Origin: Pseudomaricurvus sp033283335
GTDB taxonomy: Bacteria > Pseudomonadota > Gammaproteobacteria > Pseudomonadales > Cellvibrionaceae
DNA length: 64,000 nucleotides
NCBI GenBank assembly: GCA_033283335.1
Contig: JAWMQP010000001.1
Coordinates: forward strand, 310,001-374,000
Direction of reading: 5' to 3'
The position numbers and the translations under genes are program-made. Shown one piece after another: positions 51,691 to 60,958 of the stretch. The notes under the pieces were generated by a model that made no database searches, was not told the origin of the DNA, and saw only the letters and a list, made by a program, of their open reading frames with translations. Positions within the stretch are counted from its first letter, which is position 1. Each line of letters opens with the position of its first letter.

Positions 51691-53007
51691 ATGACCGACA
51701 CCACTGACAGCGGCGAAGACAACGGCAAGCTGCTTTACTGCTCCTTTTGCGGTAAAAGCCAGCATGAAGTACGTAAGTTGATCGCTGGCCCCTCGGTCTT
51801 CATCTGTGATGAATGCGTGGACTTATGCAACGACATCATCCGTGAAGAGATCCAGGAGAGCTCCAGTGAGGGCAGCAGCGATCGCCTGCCAACCCCACAA
51901 GAGATTTCGGCGATTCTGGATGACTATGTCATTGGTCAGAAACGTGCCAAAAAAGTCCTGGCTGTGGCGGTTTATAACCACTACAAGCGTTTGCGCGCCG
52001 ATGACAAGAAAAAAGACAAGGACGATGTTGAGCTGGGCAAGAGCAACATCCTGATGGTAGGGCCTACCGGCAGTGGTAAAACCCTGTTGGCTGAAACCCT
52101 GGCCCGCTTGCTGAATGTACCTTTCACCATTGCCGACGCCACCACCTTGACCGAAGCCGGTTATGTAGGCGAGGACGTCGAAAACATCATTCAAAAGCTG
52201 TTGCAGAAGTGTGACTACGATGTTGAAAAGGCTCAGCAGGGGATTGTTTATATTGACGAAATTGACAAGATTTCGCGCAAATCTGATAACCCTTCAATCA
52301 CCCGAGATGTTTCCGGTGAAGGTGTTCAGCAGGCGCTGCTGAAACTGATCGAAGGAACTGTGGCCTCAGTACCTCCTCAGGGCGGTCGCAAGCATCCGCA
52401 GCAAGAGTTTTTGCAGGTCGACACCTCTAATATTCTGTTTATCTGTGGCGGTGCTTTTGCCGGTCTGGACAAGATTATTCGGGATCGTTCTGAAAAGGGT
52501 GGCATTGGTTTCAGTGCTCAGGTTAAGAGCAAAGATACGGCTAAAGATGTTGGTGAAACCTTCAGGGAGCTGGAGCCCGAAGATCTGGTTCGTTATGGCT
52601 TGATTCCTGAGTTTGTCGGTCGACTGCCAGTCATCGCAACTCTTGAAGAGCTGGATCTGGAAGCCCTGGTGCAAATCCTGACCGAGCCTAAAAACTCGCT
52701 TACCAAACAGTACGGTAAGCTGTTTGAAATGGAAGGGGTTGAAGTTGACTTCCGTAAAGATGCGCTGGAGGCGGTTGCCAAGAAAGCCATGGAACGCAAG
52801 ACTGGTGCCCGGGGTTTGCGCTCGATCATGGAGTCCGTTCTGCTCGACACCATGTACAAAATTCCGTCTGAGGAAGGTGTCAGCAAGGTGGTAGTGGATG
52901 ACTCGGTCATTCGCGGTGAGTCCGAGCCTTTGCTGGTCTATGAAAGTGCTGATGTAGAATCGGACGCCAGCGGTGCTGAGCGCCAAAAGGCCGCTCCTGA
53001 AGACTGA
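51691..53007 (+). CDS. clpX: Clp protease ATP-binding subunit ClpX
   Basis: A 438-residue AAA+ unfoldase that feeds substrates to ClpP. The N-terminal zinc finger has two CxxC pairs (CSFCGKSQ and CDECVDLC). Walker A is GPTGSGKT, Walker B is YIDEIDKI and the pore loop is GYVGED. The IGF-type loop for ClpP docking is IGFSAQ. The ATG at 51691 is preceded by a GAGAGG site. A strong terminator follows. Confidence 0.97.
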   Translation: MTDTTDSGEDNGKLLYCSFCGKSQHEVRKLIAGPSVFICDECVDLCNDIIREEIQESSSEGSSDRLPTPQEISAILDDYVIGQKRAKKVLAVAVYNHYKRLRADDKKKDKDDVELGKSNILMVGPTGSGKTLLAETLARLLNVPFTIADATTLTEAGYVGEDVENIIQKLLQKCDYDVEKAQQGIVYIDEIDKISRKSDNPSITRDVSGEGVQQALLKLIEGTVASVPPQGGRKHPQQEFLQVDTSNILFICGGAFAGLDKIIRDRSEKGGIGFSAQVKSKDTAKDVGETFRELEPEDLVRYGLIPEFVGRLPVIATLEELDLEALVQILTEPKNSLTKQYGKLFEMEGVEVDFRKDALEAVAKKAMERKTGARGLRSIMESVLLDTMYKIPSEEGVSKVVVDDSVIRGESEPLLVYESADVESDASGAERQKAAPED

Positions 53008-53074
53008 TCCCATGCAGAGGGCAAGCTGGTAACCTGGCCGCCCGACAAACGTGAAATTCTCTGTCTAAGAGATG

Positions 53075-53107
53075 AAAAAGGAGCCATACGGCTCCTTTTT
53101 TTGTTTT
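53075..53107 (+). terminator. Terminator of clpX
   Basis: Eleven-base arms aaaaaggagcc (53075-53085) and ggctccttttt (53090-53100) with an atac loop and a longer T-rich tail. Confidence 0.92.
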
Positions 53108-53183
53108 TTTGACGTCTGGGAAGTTGTAATTCGGGTACCTTGCCCTCATTCTTTAAGCAATACGTATTCGACGAAAAGGCAGG

Positions 53184-55595
53184 ATGACATTGACTGATAT
53201 GAACACGATCGAACTTCCCTTGCTGCCATTGCGTGATGTAGTGGTTTATCCCCACATGGTGATTCCATTGTTTGTTGGGCGTGAAAAATCCATTAAGGCG
53301 CTTGAGCAGGCAATGGCTACCGATAAGCAGGTCATGCTGTTGGCTCAACGCAATGCATCCGATGACGATCCTGGTAAGGATGACCTCTACAGCATTGGCA
53401 CTATATCTAACATTCTGCAGCTGCTGAAATTGCCCGACGGCACCGTCAAGGTGTTGGTAGAGGGTGGCGAGCGGGCCAGGGTCGAGGAAATTCATGAAGA
53501 TGGAGATTTCTTCACCGCTGAAGTTGAGCAAATGGACAGTGGTGAAATTCCGTCTGGTGAAGCGGATGCCTTGCTGCGTTCAGCAATGAATCAATTCGAA
53601 CAGTATGTGAACTTGAGTAAAAAAGTTCCGTCTGAGGTTATGACATCCCTGTCAGGGATTGATGAGCCCGGACGTCTGGCCGATACCGTTGCCGCTCACA
53701 TGAGTCTGGATCTGGAACAGAAACAAGAAATCCTTGAGATGATTGATATCCGGGAACGACTTGAGCATCTTCTGGGTCTGATTGAGGCTGAAATAGATCT
53801 GTTTCAAGTTGAGAAGCGTATTCGCGGTCGCGTTAAGAAGCAGATGGAAAAAAGCCAGCGCGAGTACTACCTGAACGAGCAAATGAAAGCGATTCAAAAA
53901 GAGTTGGGTGAAATTGGCGATGAACCCAATGAAATGGAAGAGCTTGAGCAAAAAATAGTTAACGCCAAAATGCCCGAAGAAGCGGAGAAAAAAACCCGCG
54001 CTGAATTGAACAAATTAAAAATGATGTCTCCCATGTCGGCTGAGGCGTCAGTGGTGCGTGCCTACATAGATTGGATGGTAAGTGTTCCCTGGAGCAAGCG
54101 CAGCAAAGTTCGCCACGACCTCATCCGGGCAGAAAAAGTTCTGGAAGAGGATCATTATGGTCTGGAAGAGGTCAAAGAGCGTATCCTCGAATACCTGGCG
54201 GTACAAAAACGGGTGAAAAAGGTCAAGGGTCCTGTGCTGTGCCTGGTAGGGCCGCCTGGGGTAGGTAAGACATCCCTCGGCGAATCTATTGCACGAGCGA
54301 CCAATCGGGAGTTCATTCGGATGGCTCTGGGTGGGGTTCGTGATGAAGCCGAGATTCGCGGGCATCGTCGAACGTACATTGGTTCTCTGCCGGGTAAGCT
54401 GGTGCAGAAAATGTCAAAAGCCGGTGTGAAAAACCCACTGTTCCTGCTCGATGAAATTGACAAAATGGGCATGGACAATCGCGGTGATCCAGCGTCAGCA
54501 TTGCTGGAAGTGCTTGACCCTGAGCAGAACAGTACCTTTAACGATCACTACCTTGAGGTTGATTACGACCTGTCCGATGTGATGTTCATCTGTACTTCCA
54601 ACTCCATGAATATTCCGGGACCGCTTCTCGATCGTATGGAGGTGATCCGTATTCCGGGTTACACAGAAGACGAGAAGGTAAATATTGCTACACGTTATTT
54701 GATTCCCAAGCAGATGAAAAATAACGGTCTTAAGGCCTCGGAGCTGGAAATCGAAGAGACTGCAATCCGTGACATAGTGCGTTATTACACCCGGGAAGCC
54801 GGCGTGCGCGGTCTGGATCGCGAAGTGGCCAAACTGTGTCGTAAAGTGGTTACCCGCCACGTCAAAGAGAAGCAAACCGAGAAGGAAGTGATAGCCGCTT
54901 CCATGCTGGAAGATTTCCTGGGAGTGCGCAAATTTGATTATGGCGTTGCCGAAGAAGAAAACCAGATTGGTCAGGTTACCGGCCTCGCCTGGACACAGGT
55001 AGGTGGTGAACTGTTAACCATTGAATCGTCTGCGGTAAAAGGCAAGGGCAGAATTGTTAAAACCGGTTCTCTGGGCGATGTCATGCAGGAGTCGATTCAG
55101 GCCGCTATGACGGTAGTGAGGTCACGTTCGCAGATTCTGGGTGTGGCTCCGGATTTTGTCGACAAAACCGATATCCATATCCATGTGCCAGAGGGTGCTA
55201 CGCCGAAGGATGGCCCCAGTGCCGGTATCGCCATGTGCACAGCGCTGGTGTCAGTGCTGACCGGTATTCCTGTTCGTGCCGATGTGGCCATGACGGGAGA
55301 GATTACCCTGCGGGGCGAAGTCCTGAAAATCGGTGGCTTGAAAGAAAAGCTGTTGGCTGCTCATCGCGGTGGCATTAAAACGGTACTGATTCCACAGGAA
55401 AATGAAAGGGACCTGAAAGAGATCCCGGACAACATCAAGGCCGACCTGAAAATTATTCCGGTTAAATGGATTGACCAGGTGTTGGAGGTGGCACTGCAAC
55501 ATATGCCAACACCATTCACCGATGAAGAATACGCTGCTTTACAGGCAGAAACAAAAGAAGGAGAGGCATCCAAAACTCGAATAAGTACTCATTGA
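53184..55595 (+). CDS. lon: ATP-dependent protease La
   Basis: An 803-residue Lon protease. The N-terminal substrate domain begins LPLLPLRDVVVYPHMVIPLF. The AAA+ module has Walker A GPPGVGKTSL and Walker B FLLDEIDKM. The Ser-Lys dyad is Ser679 in KDGPSAGIAM and Lys722 in GGLKEKLLAAHRGG, exactly the E. coli numbering. Lon removes misfolded and regulatory proteins. No clear heat-shock promoter is visible upstream. Confidence 0.97.
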   Translation: MTLTDMNTIELPLLPLRDVVVYPHMVIPLFVGREKSIKALEQAMATDKQVMLLAQRNASDDDPGKDDLYSIGTISNILQLLKLPDGTVKVLVEGGERARVEEIHEDGDFFTAEVEQMDSGEIPSGEADALLRSAMNQFEQYVNLSKKVPSEVMTSLSGIDEPGRLADTVAAHMSLDLEQKQEILEMIDIRERLEHLLGLIEAEIDLFQVEKRIRGRVKKQMEKSQREYYLNEQMKAIQKELGEIGDEPNEMEELEQKIVNAKMPEEAEKKTRAELNKLKMMSPMSAEASVVRAYIDWMVSVPWSKRSKVRHDLIRAEKVLEEDHYGLEEVKERILEYLAVQKRVKKVKGPVLCLVGPPGVGKTSLGESIARATNREFIRMALGGVRDEAEIRGHRRTYIGSLPGKLVQKMSKAGVKNPLFLLDEIDKMGMDNRGDPASALLEVLDPEQNSTFNDHYLEVDYDLSDVMFICTSNSMNIPGPLLDRMEVIRIPGYTEDEKVNIATRYLIPKQMKNNGLKASELEIEETAIRDIVRYYTREAGVRGLDREVAKLCRKVVTRHVKEKQTEKEVIAASMLEDFLGVRKFDYGVAEEENQIGQVTGLAWTQVGGELLTIESSAVKGKGRIVKTGSLGDVMQESIQAAMTVVRSRSQILGVAPDFVDKTDIHIHVPEGATPKDGPSAGIAMCTALVSVLTGIPVRADVAMTGEITLRGEVLKIGGLKEKLLAAHRGGIKTVLIPQENERDLKEIPDNIKADLKIIPVKWIDQVLEVALQHMPTPFTDEEYAALQAETKEGEASKTRISTH

Positions 55596-55608
55596 TTTTG
55601 AGAGTATA

Positions 55609-55641
55609 AAAACTGCGCCAGCCCTTGTGTGGCGCGGTTTT
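55609..55641 (+). terminator. Terminator of lon
   Basis: Arms aaaactgcgcca (55609-55620) and tggcgcggtttt (55630-55641) pair with one G-U and a nine-base loop. Confidence 0.85.
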
Positions 55642-55786
55642 CATACGGGTTGAGTGGAAACTGAGCAGTAATCAGAGTTGCTACTGATTTCTATCATTCT
55701 TACCTTGACCCCCTTCTAGCCAGTTGGTATAAATCGTCATTCCTGGCATTTATCAGGGTTGGGGGCATACAAAGGAAATAGCAGGG

Positions 55787-55792
55787 TATAAT
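55787..55792 (+). promoter_or_regulatory. Putative -10 element of hupB
   Basis: A perfect TATAAT lies about 60 bases before hupB. No good -35 is seen at normal spacing. Confidence 0.4.
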
Positions 55793-55853
55793 ATCCTTTC
55801 CATATCCTTCCCGAAAAAAATTTTGAATCAATCCGATTATTAAGGGGTTTAGT

Positions 55854-56126
55854 GTGAACAAATCTGAACTGATTGAGGCGGTTGCCGCTTCTGCTGACAT
55901 TCCAAAAGCTGCAGCAGGACGTGCCGTCGATGCTATGGTCGAAGCTATCACGGGAGCTCTGAAAGCTGATGACCAAGTGGTTCTGGTTGGTTTTGGTACT
56001 TTTTCTGTTAAGGAGCGTGCAGCTCGCACTGGTCGCAACCCTCAGACAGGTGATCCTATCGAAATCGCCGCAGCCAAAATTCCCAGCTTCAAAGCGGGTA
56101 AGGCATTGAAAGACGCTGTTAACTAA
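55854..56126 (+). CDS. hupB: DNA-binding protein HU-beta
   Basis: A 90-residue histone-like protein that bends and compacts DNA. The N-terminus NKSELIEAVAASADI and the DNA-arm signature GRNPQTGDPIEIAA are diagnostic. It starts with a GTG. Position between lon and ppiD is the conserved Pseudomonas order. Confidence 0.97.
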   Translation: MNKSELIEAVAASADIPKAAAGRAVDAMVEAITGALKADDQVVLVGFGTFSVKERAARTGRNPQTGDPIEIAAAKIPSFKAGKALKDAVN

Positions 56127-56229
56127 GTTGACGCGTCCAGTAGGATAACCTCCTGCGGCTCCCTGCCAATTTGTTTGGCCAGTTCCCAAAAAGCAAGGAA
56201 TTGAAACAAAAATGGCGGAGCAGAGTTTG

Positions 56230-56260
56230 AAAAAGGCGCATCAATTGATGCGCCTTTTTT
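56230..56260 (+). terminator. Terminator of hupB
   Basis: A perfect 15-base palindromic stem: 56230-56244 and 56245-56259 are reverse complements, with the central caattg serving as loop, ending in a T-run. Confidence 0.92.
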
Positions 56261-56325
56261 AATGGACATAAAATAAGGGGTTCAGGATGAACGCCGTTAC
56301 TAGCAAGATTATTTGAGGTCTTATT

Positions 56326-58197
56326 ATGCTACAAGCATTTCGAGACAACCTGAAAGGCACAATGGCCATAATCATCGTGGGTTTGATGATCCTGCCATTC
56401 GCCTTCTTTGGTGTTGACTCCCTGTTTTTGCAGGATTCCTCTGCCGGTAAGGCGGCGGATGTAAATGGTGAAGCCATCTCTGAGATGGAATTAACCCGGG
56501 CTGTTCGAATTCAAAAGCAGCAGTTGCTGGAGCGCCTCGGTGAGCAGGCGCCTGCGGACCTTATCAGTGAAGAGCAGCTGCGTGCACCGGTTTTAACCCG
56601 CCTGATCAACCGCGAACTGCTTCGTCAGGCGGCGGATAAAGGCGATATGGCCGTCAGTGATGGCGACCTGAACCAGTTGATAGTTTCAACCCCTCAATTC
56701 CAGCAGGATGGCGAGTTCAGTCCTGAGCTGTACACCATGCTGCTGCGTAATATGGGCTATACACCTGCCAGCTACAAGGCGTTGCTGGAGGAAGATATTC
56801 TGGTTAATCAGTTGGCCGGTGGCCTCAACAGCAGCGCCTTTGCCACTGAGGGTGACATTAAAACCATTACTGCGCTGACCCAGCAAACTCGCAGTTTTTA
56901 CTACCTGACCCTTCCTCATGCTGGCGTTGCTGATCAGGTACAGGTCAGCGAGGCCGAAATTCAGGAATACTACAACAATAATCAAGCTCAGTTTATGCGT
57001 CCCGAGCAGGTTGCTGTGGACTATATTGACCTGAACTTGAACGACCTCGCCGCCAAAGTGGATGTTGATCCGCAGGACATCAAGGCACAATATGAGGCCA
57101 ATCTGGAGACGTTTGAAGCGGCCACTCAGCGTCATGCTGCCCATATTTTGATAGAAGATGCGGATGCCGACAAAGTAGCCGAGGTACAAGAGCGCCTGAA
57201 CAATGGCGAAGACTTTGCCGAAGTTGCCAAGGATGCGTCAGATGACCTGGGTTCCAGTCAGGTTGGTGGAGACCTGGGCATGACTGACGGAACGGCTTTT
57301 CCCCAGGCCTTCGAGGATGCCCTGGCAGAACTGGAAGTCGGTCAGGTGTCGGCTCCAGTTGAAACAGATTCAGGGATTCACTTTATCAAACTGCTGGATA
57401 TCGAGCGGGCCAGTCCGCCAACGCTGGAGGAATCTACCGACTCAATCCGTGAGAGTCTGGCGATGGCTCGCGCCGACGCAGAGTTTGTTGAGTTGCTGCA
57501 GGACATCCCGGATGCTACCTACAATGCCACCGATTTGAAAGACGCTGGCAACTCTCTGGGGGTCGAGGTTCACACTTCGGGTTTGTTTGATCGTCGTGGC
57601 GGTGAAGGTATTCTCAGCAACAATCAGGTTTTGTCCGCAGTCTTCAGTGATGATGTTCTGTCCGAAGGCCTGGCAAGCCCTGTGATTGAGGTTTCAGACA
57701 ATCACATCGTGGTGGTCAAGCTGGTAGAGCACCATGCAGCTGAAGTGAAGCCCCTGCAGGAAGTTGCCGCTCAGGTTAAAGAGATCATTACTGGTGATAA
57801 GGTTGCCGCTCTGCTGGAGGAAAAGGCTCAAAGTCTGATCAACCGTCTGCAGTCCGGTGAAAGCCTGCAGTCTGTAGCCGAAGAGCAGCAGCTGGAATGG
57901 CAAGTGCAGATGGACAGTACACGCAATAACGAACAAGTTGATCGCTCGCTTTTGGCTGAAATTTTCCAGCTGCCCAAACCGTCATCCCAGCAGCCGGTAA
58001 ATACCCGGGTGACTTTGGAGGGGGGCGATGTGGTGGTTGCACAGCTGACCGTTGTTAAACCTGGTACTCTGCCGCAACTGGACGAGAGCCAGAGAACCAT
58101 GTTGAAGCTACGTCTTGCACAGGACTTGGGTGCTGCAGAAATGGCTACCTACCAGAGTGCACTGAATGATTCGGCGGACGTTGAAATCTTTCAGTAA
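56326..58197 (+). CDS. ppiD: Periplasmic folding chaperone PpiD
   Basis: A 623-residue protein anchored in the inner membrane by one helix near the N-terminus (MAIIIVGLMILPFAFFGV). A SurA-like N-domain (residues 40-190) is followed by one parvulin PPIC domain with RHAAHILIED and ASDDLGSSQVGGDLG, then a long C-terminal part. PpiD binds proteins leaving the Sec translocon. The gene closes the tig-clp-lon-hupB block. Confidence 0.95.
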   Translation: MLQAFRDNLKGTMAIIIVGLMILPFAFFGVDSLFLQDSSAGKAADVNGEAISEMELTRAVRIQKQQLLERLGEQAPADLISEEQLRAPVLTRLINRELLRQAADKGDMAVSDGDLNQLIVSTPQFQQDGEFSPELYTMLLRNMGYTPASYKALLEEDILVNQLAGGLNSSAFATEGDIKTITALTQQTRSFYYLTLPHAGVADQVQVSEAEIQEYYNNNQAQFMRPEQVAVDYIDLNLNDLAAKVDVDPQDIKAQYEANLETFEAATQRHAAHILIEDADADKVAEVQERLNNGEDFAEVAKDASDDLGSSQVGGDLGMTDGTAFPQAFEDALAELEVGQVSAPVETDSGIHFIKLLDIERASPPTLEESTDSIRESLAMARADAEFVELLQDIPDATYNATDLKDAGNSLGVEVHTSGLFDRRGGEGILSNNQVLSAVFSDDVLSEGLASPVIEVSDNHIVVVKLVEHHAAEVKPLQEVAAQVKEIITGDKVAALLEEKAQSLINRLQSGESLQSVAEEQQLEWQVQMDSTRNNEQVDRSLLAEIFQLPKPSSQQPVNTRVTLEGGDVVVAQLTVVKPGTLPQLDESQRTMLKLRLAQDLGAAEMATYQSALNDSADVEIFQ

Positions 58198-58218
58198 GGC
58201 GGGGTAACCCACCACCTG

Positions 58219-58255
58219 AAAAGCCCTTCGGCCTCTGGTTGAAGGGCTTTTTTTT
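58219..58255 (+). terminator. Terminator of ppiD, shared with yejF
   Basis: Arms aaaagcccttc (58219-58229) and gaagggctttt (58241-58251) with an 11-base loop and eight T. The A-rich left side means it can also stop the convergent yej transcript. Confidence 0.92.
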
Positions 58256-58261
58256 GGCCGC

Positions 58262-59848
58262 TTAGCTCAGGCTGGCTGCCATTAATGCCTGGGTGTAATG
58301 CTCGCTGGGTGTGGTCATCACTGTTTGCGCCTGTCCGTGCTCAACGATTTGACCATCCTTCATGACCACAATGTGGTGGCTGAGTGCCTTGATTACCTGA
58401 AGGTCATGGCTGATGAATATGTACGTCAATTGGCGCTGCTGCTGCAGGTCTCGCAGAAGATGAATAATTTGTATCTGGACCGATTTATCCAGTGCCGAGG
58501 TGGGCTCATCCAGAATTAAGAGCTCTGGATTCAGGATCAAAGCTCTGGCAATGGCTATACGCTGGCGCTGTCCACCGGAAAATTCATGTGGGTATCGGTG
58601 TTTCCAGTCTGGCATCAGTCCCACTTCTTCCATGACCTTATCAACGCAATACTGCTGTTCTTTTTCACTCAGGGTCGTATGGATATCGAGACCTTCACTG
58701 ATGATTTCTGCTGCGGTCATGCGGGGACTTAAACTCGCAAACGGGTCTTGAAAAACGACCTGGAATTTTTGTCTTAAGGGGCGTAAATGCTTTTCTGGCA
58801 AGCTCGATAGCAGTTGGCCATTGAGCTCAATGCTGCCGGTTGACGGCAGCAGGCGCAGAATGGCCATCGCCAGGGTCGACTTGCCCGAGCCACTTTCACC
58901 CACAATGCCCAGTGTGGCGCCTTTCCTGACTTCAAGGGAAACGTCTTTTACCGCATCAAATTGCTTCAGGATACGGCCGAACAGTGACTTTTGGATGGCA
59001 AAGCTGACTCGCAGATTATTTACCTGTAGGAGCTGTGGTGTAGGGGCAAGGGGTGTTGGGTGCTCATCGAATGAGGCATTTAACAGCTGCTGGGTATAGG
59101 GGTGTTGAGGGTTGGCAAACAGCGATTGGCGCGGCCCGGTTTCAACGATGCGCCCCTCTTTCATCACGGCAACCCGGTCTGCCATATGGCGGACAACATT
59201 CAAATCGTGTGTGATCAGCAATAGCGCCAGATCGTGTTCAATTTGCAGTTGTTTCAGCAGTGCCAGAATTTCTTTTTGGACAGTGACATCGAGGGCCGTG
59301 GTCGGTTCGTCAGCAATCAGGAGTTGTGGGCTGTTGGCGAGAGCCATGGCAATCATTACACGCTGACGCTGGCCACCTGATAACTCGTGGGGGTAGGCGT
59401 TTAAGCGGTCAGCGGCATTGGCAATCTGGACCTTGTCGAGCAGCTTCAGGACTTCGCTGCGCACTTCTCTGGCACGTAATCCCCGGTGCAGGGAGATGCA
59501 CTCGCCAATTTGTTTCTCGATGGTGTGTAAAGGGTTGAGGGCTGTCATCGGCTCCTGAAAAATCATGCCGATCTGACGCCCCCTGATTGCCTGCATTTGC
59601 CGCTCGGAATAGCTGAGAAGGTTATTACCCTGAAACCAGATTTCACCGTTGGGGTGTTCTGCCAGGGGGTAGGGCAGCAGCTTGAGAATACTCTGGGCGG
59701 TTATTGATTTACCGGATCCGGACTCCCCGACCAGGGCCAGGGTTTCACCGGCATCAATGTGCAGGTCGATGTGGTTAACGACGGCTTGTTGCTGGCCGTT
59801 GTGGTGAAATACCACCGACAGATCCCTGATGTCGATCAAATGCTTCAT
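58262..59848 (-). CDS. yejF: Peptide ABC transporter, double ATP-binding protein YejF
   Basis: A 528-residue protein with two ABC ATPase modules in one chain. The first has Walker A GESGSGKS, signature LSGGQRQRV and Walker B LLIADEPTTALD; the second has GESGSGKST, FSGGQRQRI and LLILDEPTSALD. This is the YejF/DppDF type that powers peptide import. It ends the yejABEF operon; the start is two bases after the yejE stop. Confidence 0.95.
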   Translation of the reverse strand: MKHLIDIRDLSVVFHHNGQQQAVVNHIDLHIDAGETLALVGESGSGKSITAQSILKLLPYPLAEHPNGEIWFQGNNLLSYSERQMQAIRGRQIGMIFQEPMTALNPLHTIEKQIGECISLHRGLRAREVRSEVLKLLDKVQIANAADRLNAYPHELSGGQRQRVMIAMALANSPQLLIADEPTTALDVTVQKEILALLKQLQIEHDLALLLITHDLNVVRHMADRVAVMKEGRIVETGPRQSLFANPQHPYTQQLLNASFDEHPTPLAPTPQLLQVNNLRVSFAIQKSLFGRILKQFDAVKDVSLEVRKGATLGIVGESGSGKSTLAMAILRLLPSTGSIELNGQLLSSLPEKHLRPLRQKFQVVFQDPFASLSPRMTAAEIISEGLDIHTTLSEKEQQYCVDKVMEEVGLMPDWKHRYPHEFSGGQRQRIAIARALILNPELLILDEPTSALDKSVQIQIIHLLRDLQQQRQLTYIFISHDLQVIKALSHHIVVMKDGQIVEHGQAQTVMTTPSEHYTQALMAASLS

Positions 59849-59850
59849 GG

Positions 59851-60894
59851 CTAGGTCCGGGTCACCAGGCGTGGGTCAAACGCATCTCGGAGCCCTTCGC
59901 CAATAAAAACCAGTAGTGTCAGCAGCACCGACAGGACTCCAAACGCGGTAATGGCCAGCCAGGGGGCCTGTAGGTTATTTTTGCCCTGGGCTACCAGTTC
60001 ACCCAATGACGGGGAGCCAGGTGGCATGCCAAAGCCAAGAAAGTCCAGCGAGGTCAAAGTGGTGACCGCGCCAGTGAGTAAGAACGGGGTCAGTGTCATG
60101 GTGGCTACCATGGCGTTGGGCAGGATATGGCGAGTCATCACTTTACGGTCGGGTACACCCAGAGCTTTGGCCGCCCGCACATAGTCGAGATTTCGGCCTC
60201 GAAGAAATTCAGCTCGGACCACATCCACCAGCGAAGTCCAGCTGAAGAGCAGCATAATGCCCAGTAGCCACCAGAAATTGGGAGTCACAATATTGGCCAT
60301 AATGATCAGCAGGAACAGCACCGGTAAGCCGCCCCAGATCTCAAGCAGGCGTTGTCCTATAAGGTCTACCTTGCCGCCAAAATAGCCTTGCAGAGCCCCC
60401 ACGGTAACGCCAATAAGACAGCTGCCAGCGGTTAAAAACAAGGCAAACAGGATGGAGGTCCGGAAACCATAGATTACCCTGGCGACAACATCCCGAGCCT
60501 GATCGTCTGTGCCCAGCCAGTTGTGCGAGCTGGGAGGGGACGGTGCGGGATGATCGAGCCCACTGATGTGGGTGTTGTAGCTGAAGGGCACTGGCGGCCA
60601 GAGGATCCAGCCATTTTCTTCGATCAATTCGCGAACAAATTCATCACGGTAATCGGCTTCAGTATCAAAATCGCCACCGAAGGCGGTTTCCGGATAGGCT
60701 TTCAGAAATGGAGTGTAGAGTTGTCCATCGTGCACCACCAGTAAGGGTTTGCTGTTGGCAATCAGCTCGGCAAACAGAGATAGGGTAAAGAGGATCAAAA
60801 AAGCCCACAGGCTCCATTTAGCCCGTCGGTTAGCCAGAAAGGCGTGAACACGCCGCTGGTTTATGGGACTTAACTGGAAGGGGGCATCAATCAT
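59851..60894 (-). CDS. yejE: Peptide ABC transporter permease YejE
   Basis: A 347-residue inner-membrane permease of the DppC/OppC group. The first helix is near residues 28-48 and five more follow, with a long periplasmic segment containing FGGDFDTEADYRDEF. The coupling loop reads YVRAAKALGVPDRKVMTRHI, the EAA motif that docks the ATPase. It starts about 55 bases after the yejB stop, in a triplicated repeat. Confidence 0.94.
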   Translation of the reverse strand: MIDAPFQLSPINQRRVHAFLANRRAKWSLWAFLILFTLSLFAELIANSKPLLVVHDGQLYTPFLKAYPETAFGGDFDTEADYRDEFVRELIEENGWILWPPVPFSYNTHISGLDHPAPSPPSSHNWLGTDDQARDVVARVIYGFRTSILFALFLTAGSCLIGVTVGALQGYFGGKVDLIGQRLLEIWGGLPVLFLLIIMANIVTPNFWWLLGIMLLFSWTSLVDVVRAEFLRGRNLDYVRAAKALGVPDRKVMTRHILPNAMVATMTLTPFLLTGAVTTLTSLDFLGFGMPPGSPSLGELVAQGKNNLQAPWLAITAFGVLSVLLTLLVFIGEGLRDAFDPRLVTRT

Positions 60895-60897
60895 GTC

Positions 60898-60958
60898 GTG
60901 GCTAATGGCTTAGTTTATATAGTGGCTAATGGCTAATTTTATATAGTGGCTAATGGCT
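60898..60958. repeat. 24-bp tandem repeats between yejB and yejE
   Basis: Two full 24-base units starting gtggctaatggct (60898-60921, 60922-60945) and a partial third (60946-60958). The third overlaps the yejB stop codon, so the yejB end has been copied into the gap. Confidence 0.92.
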
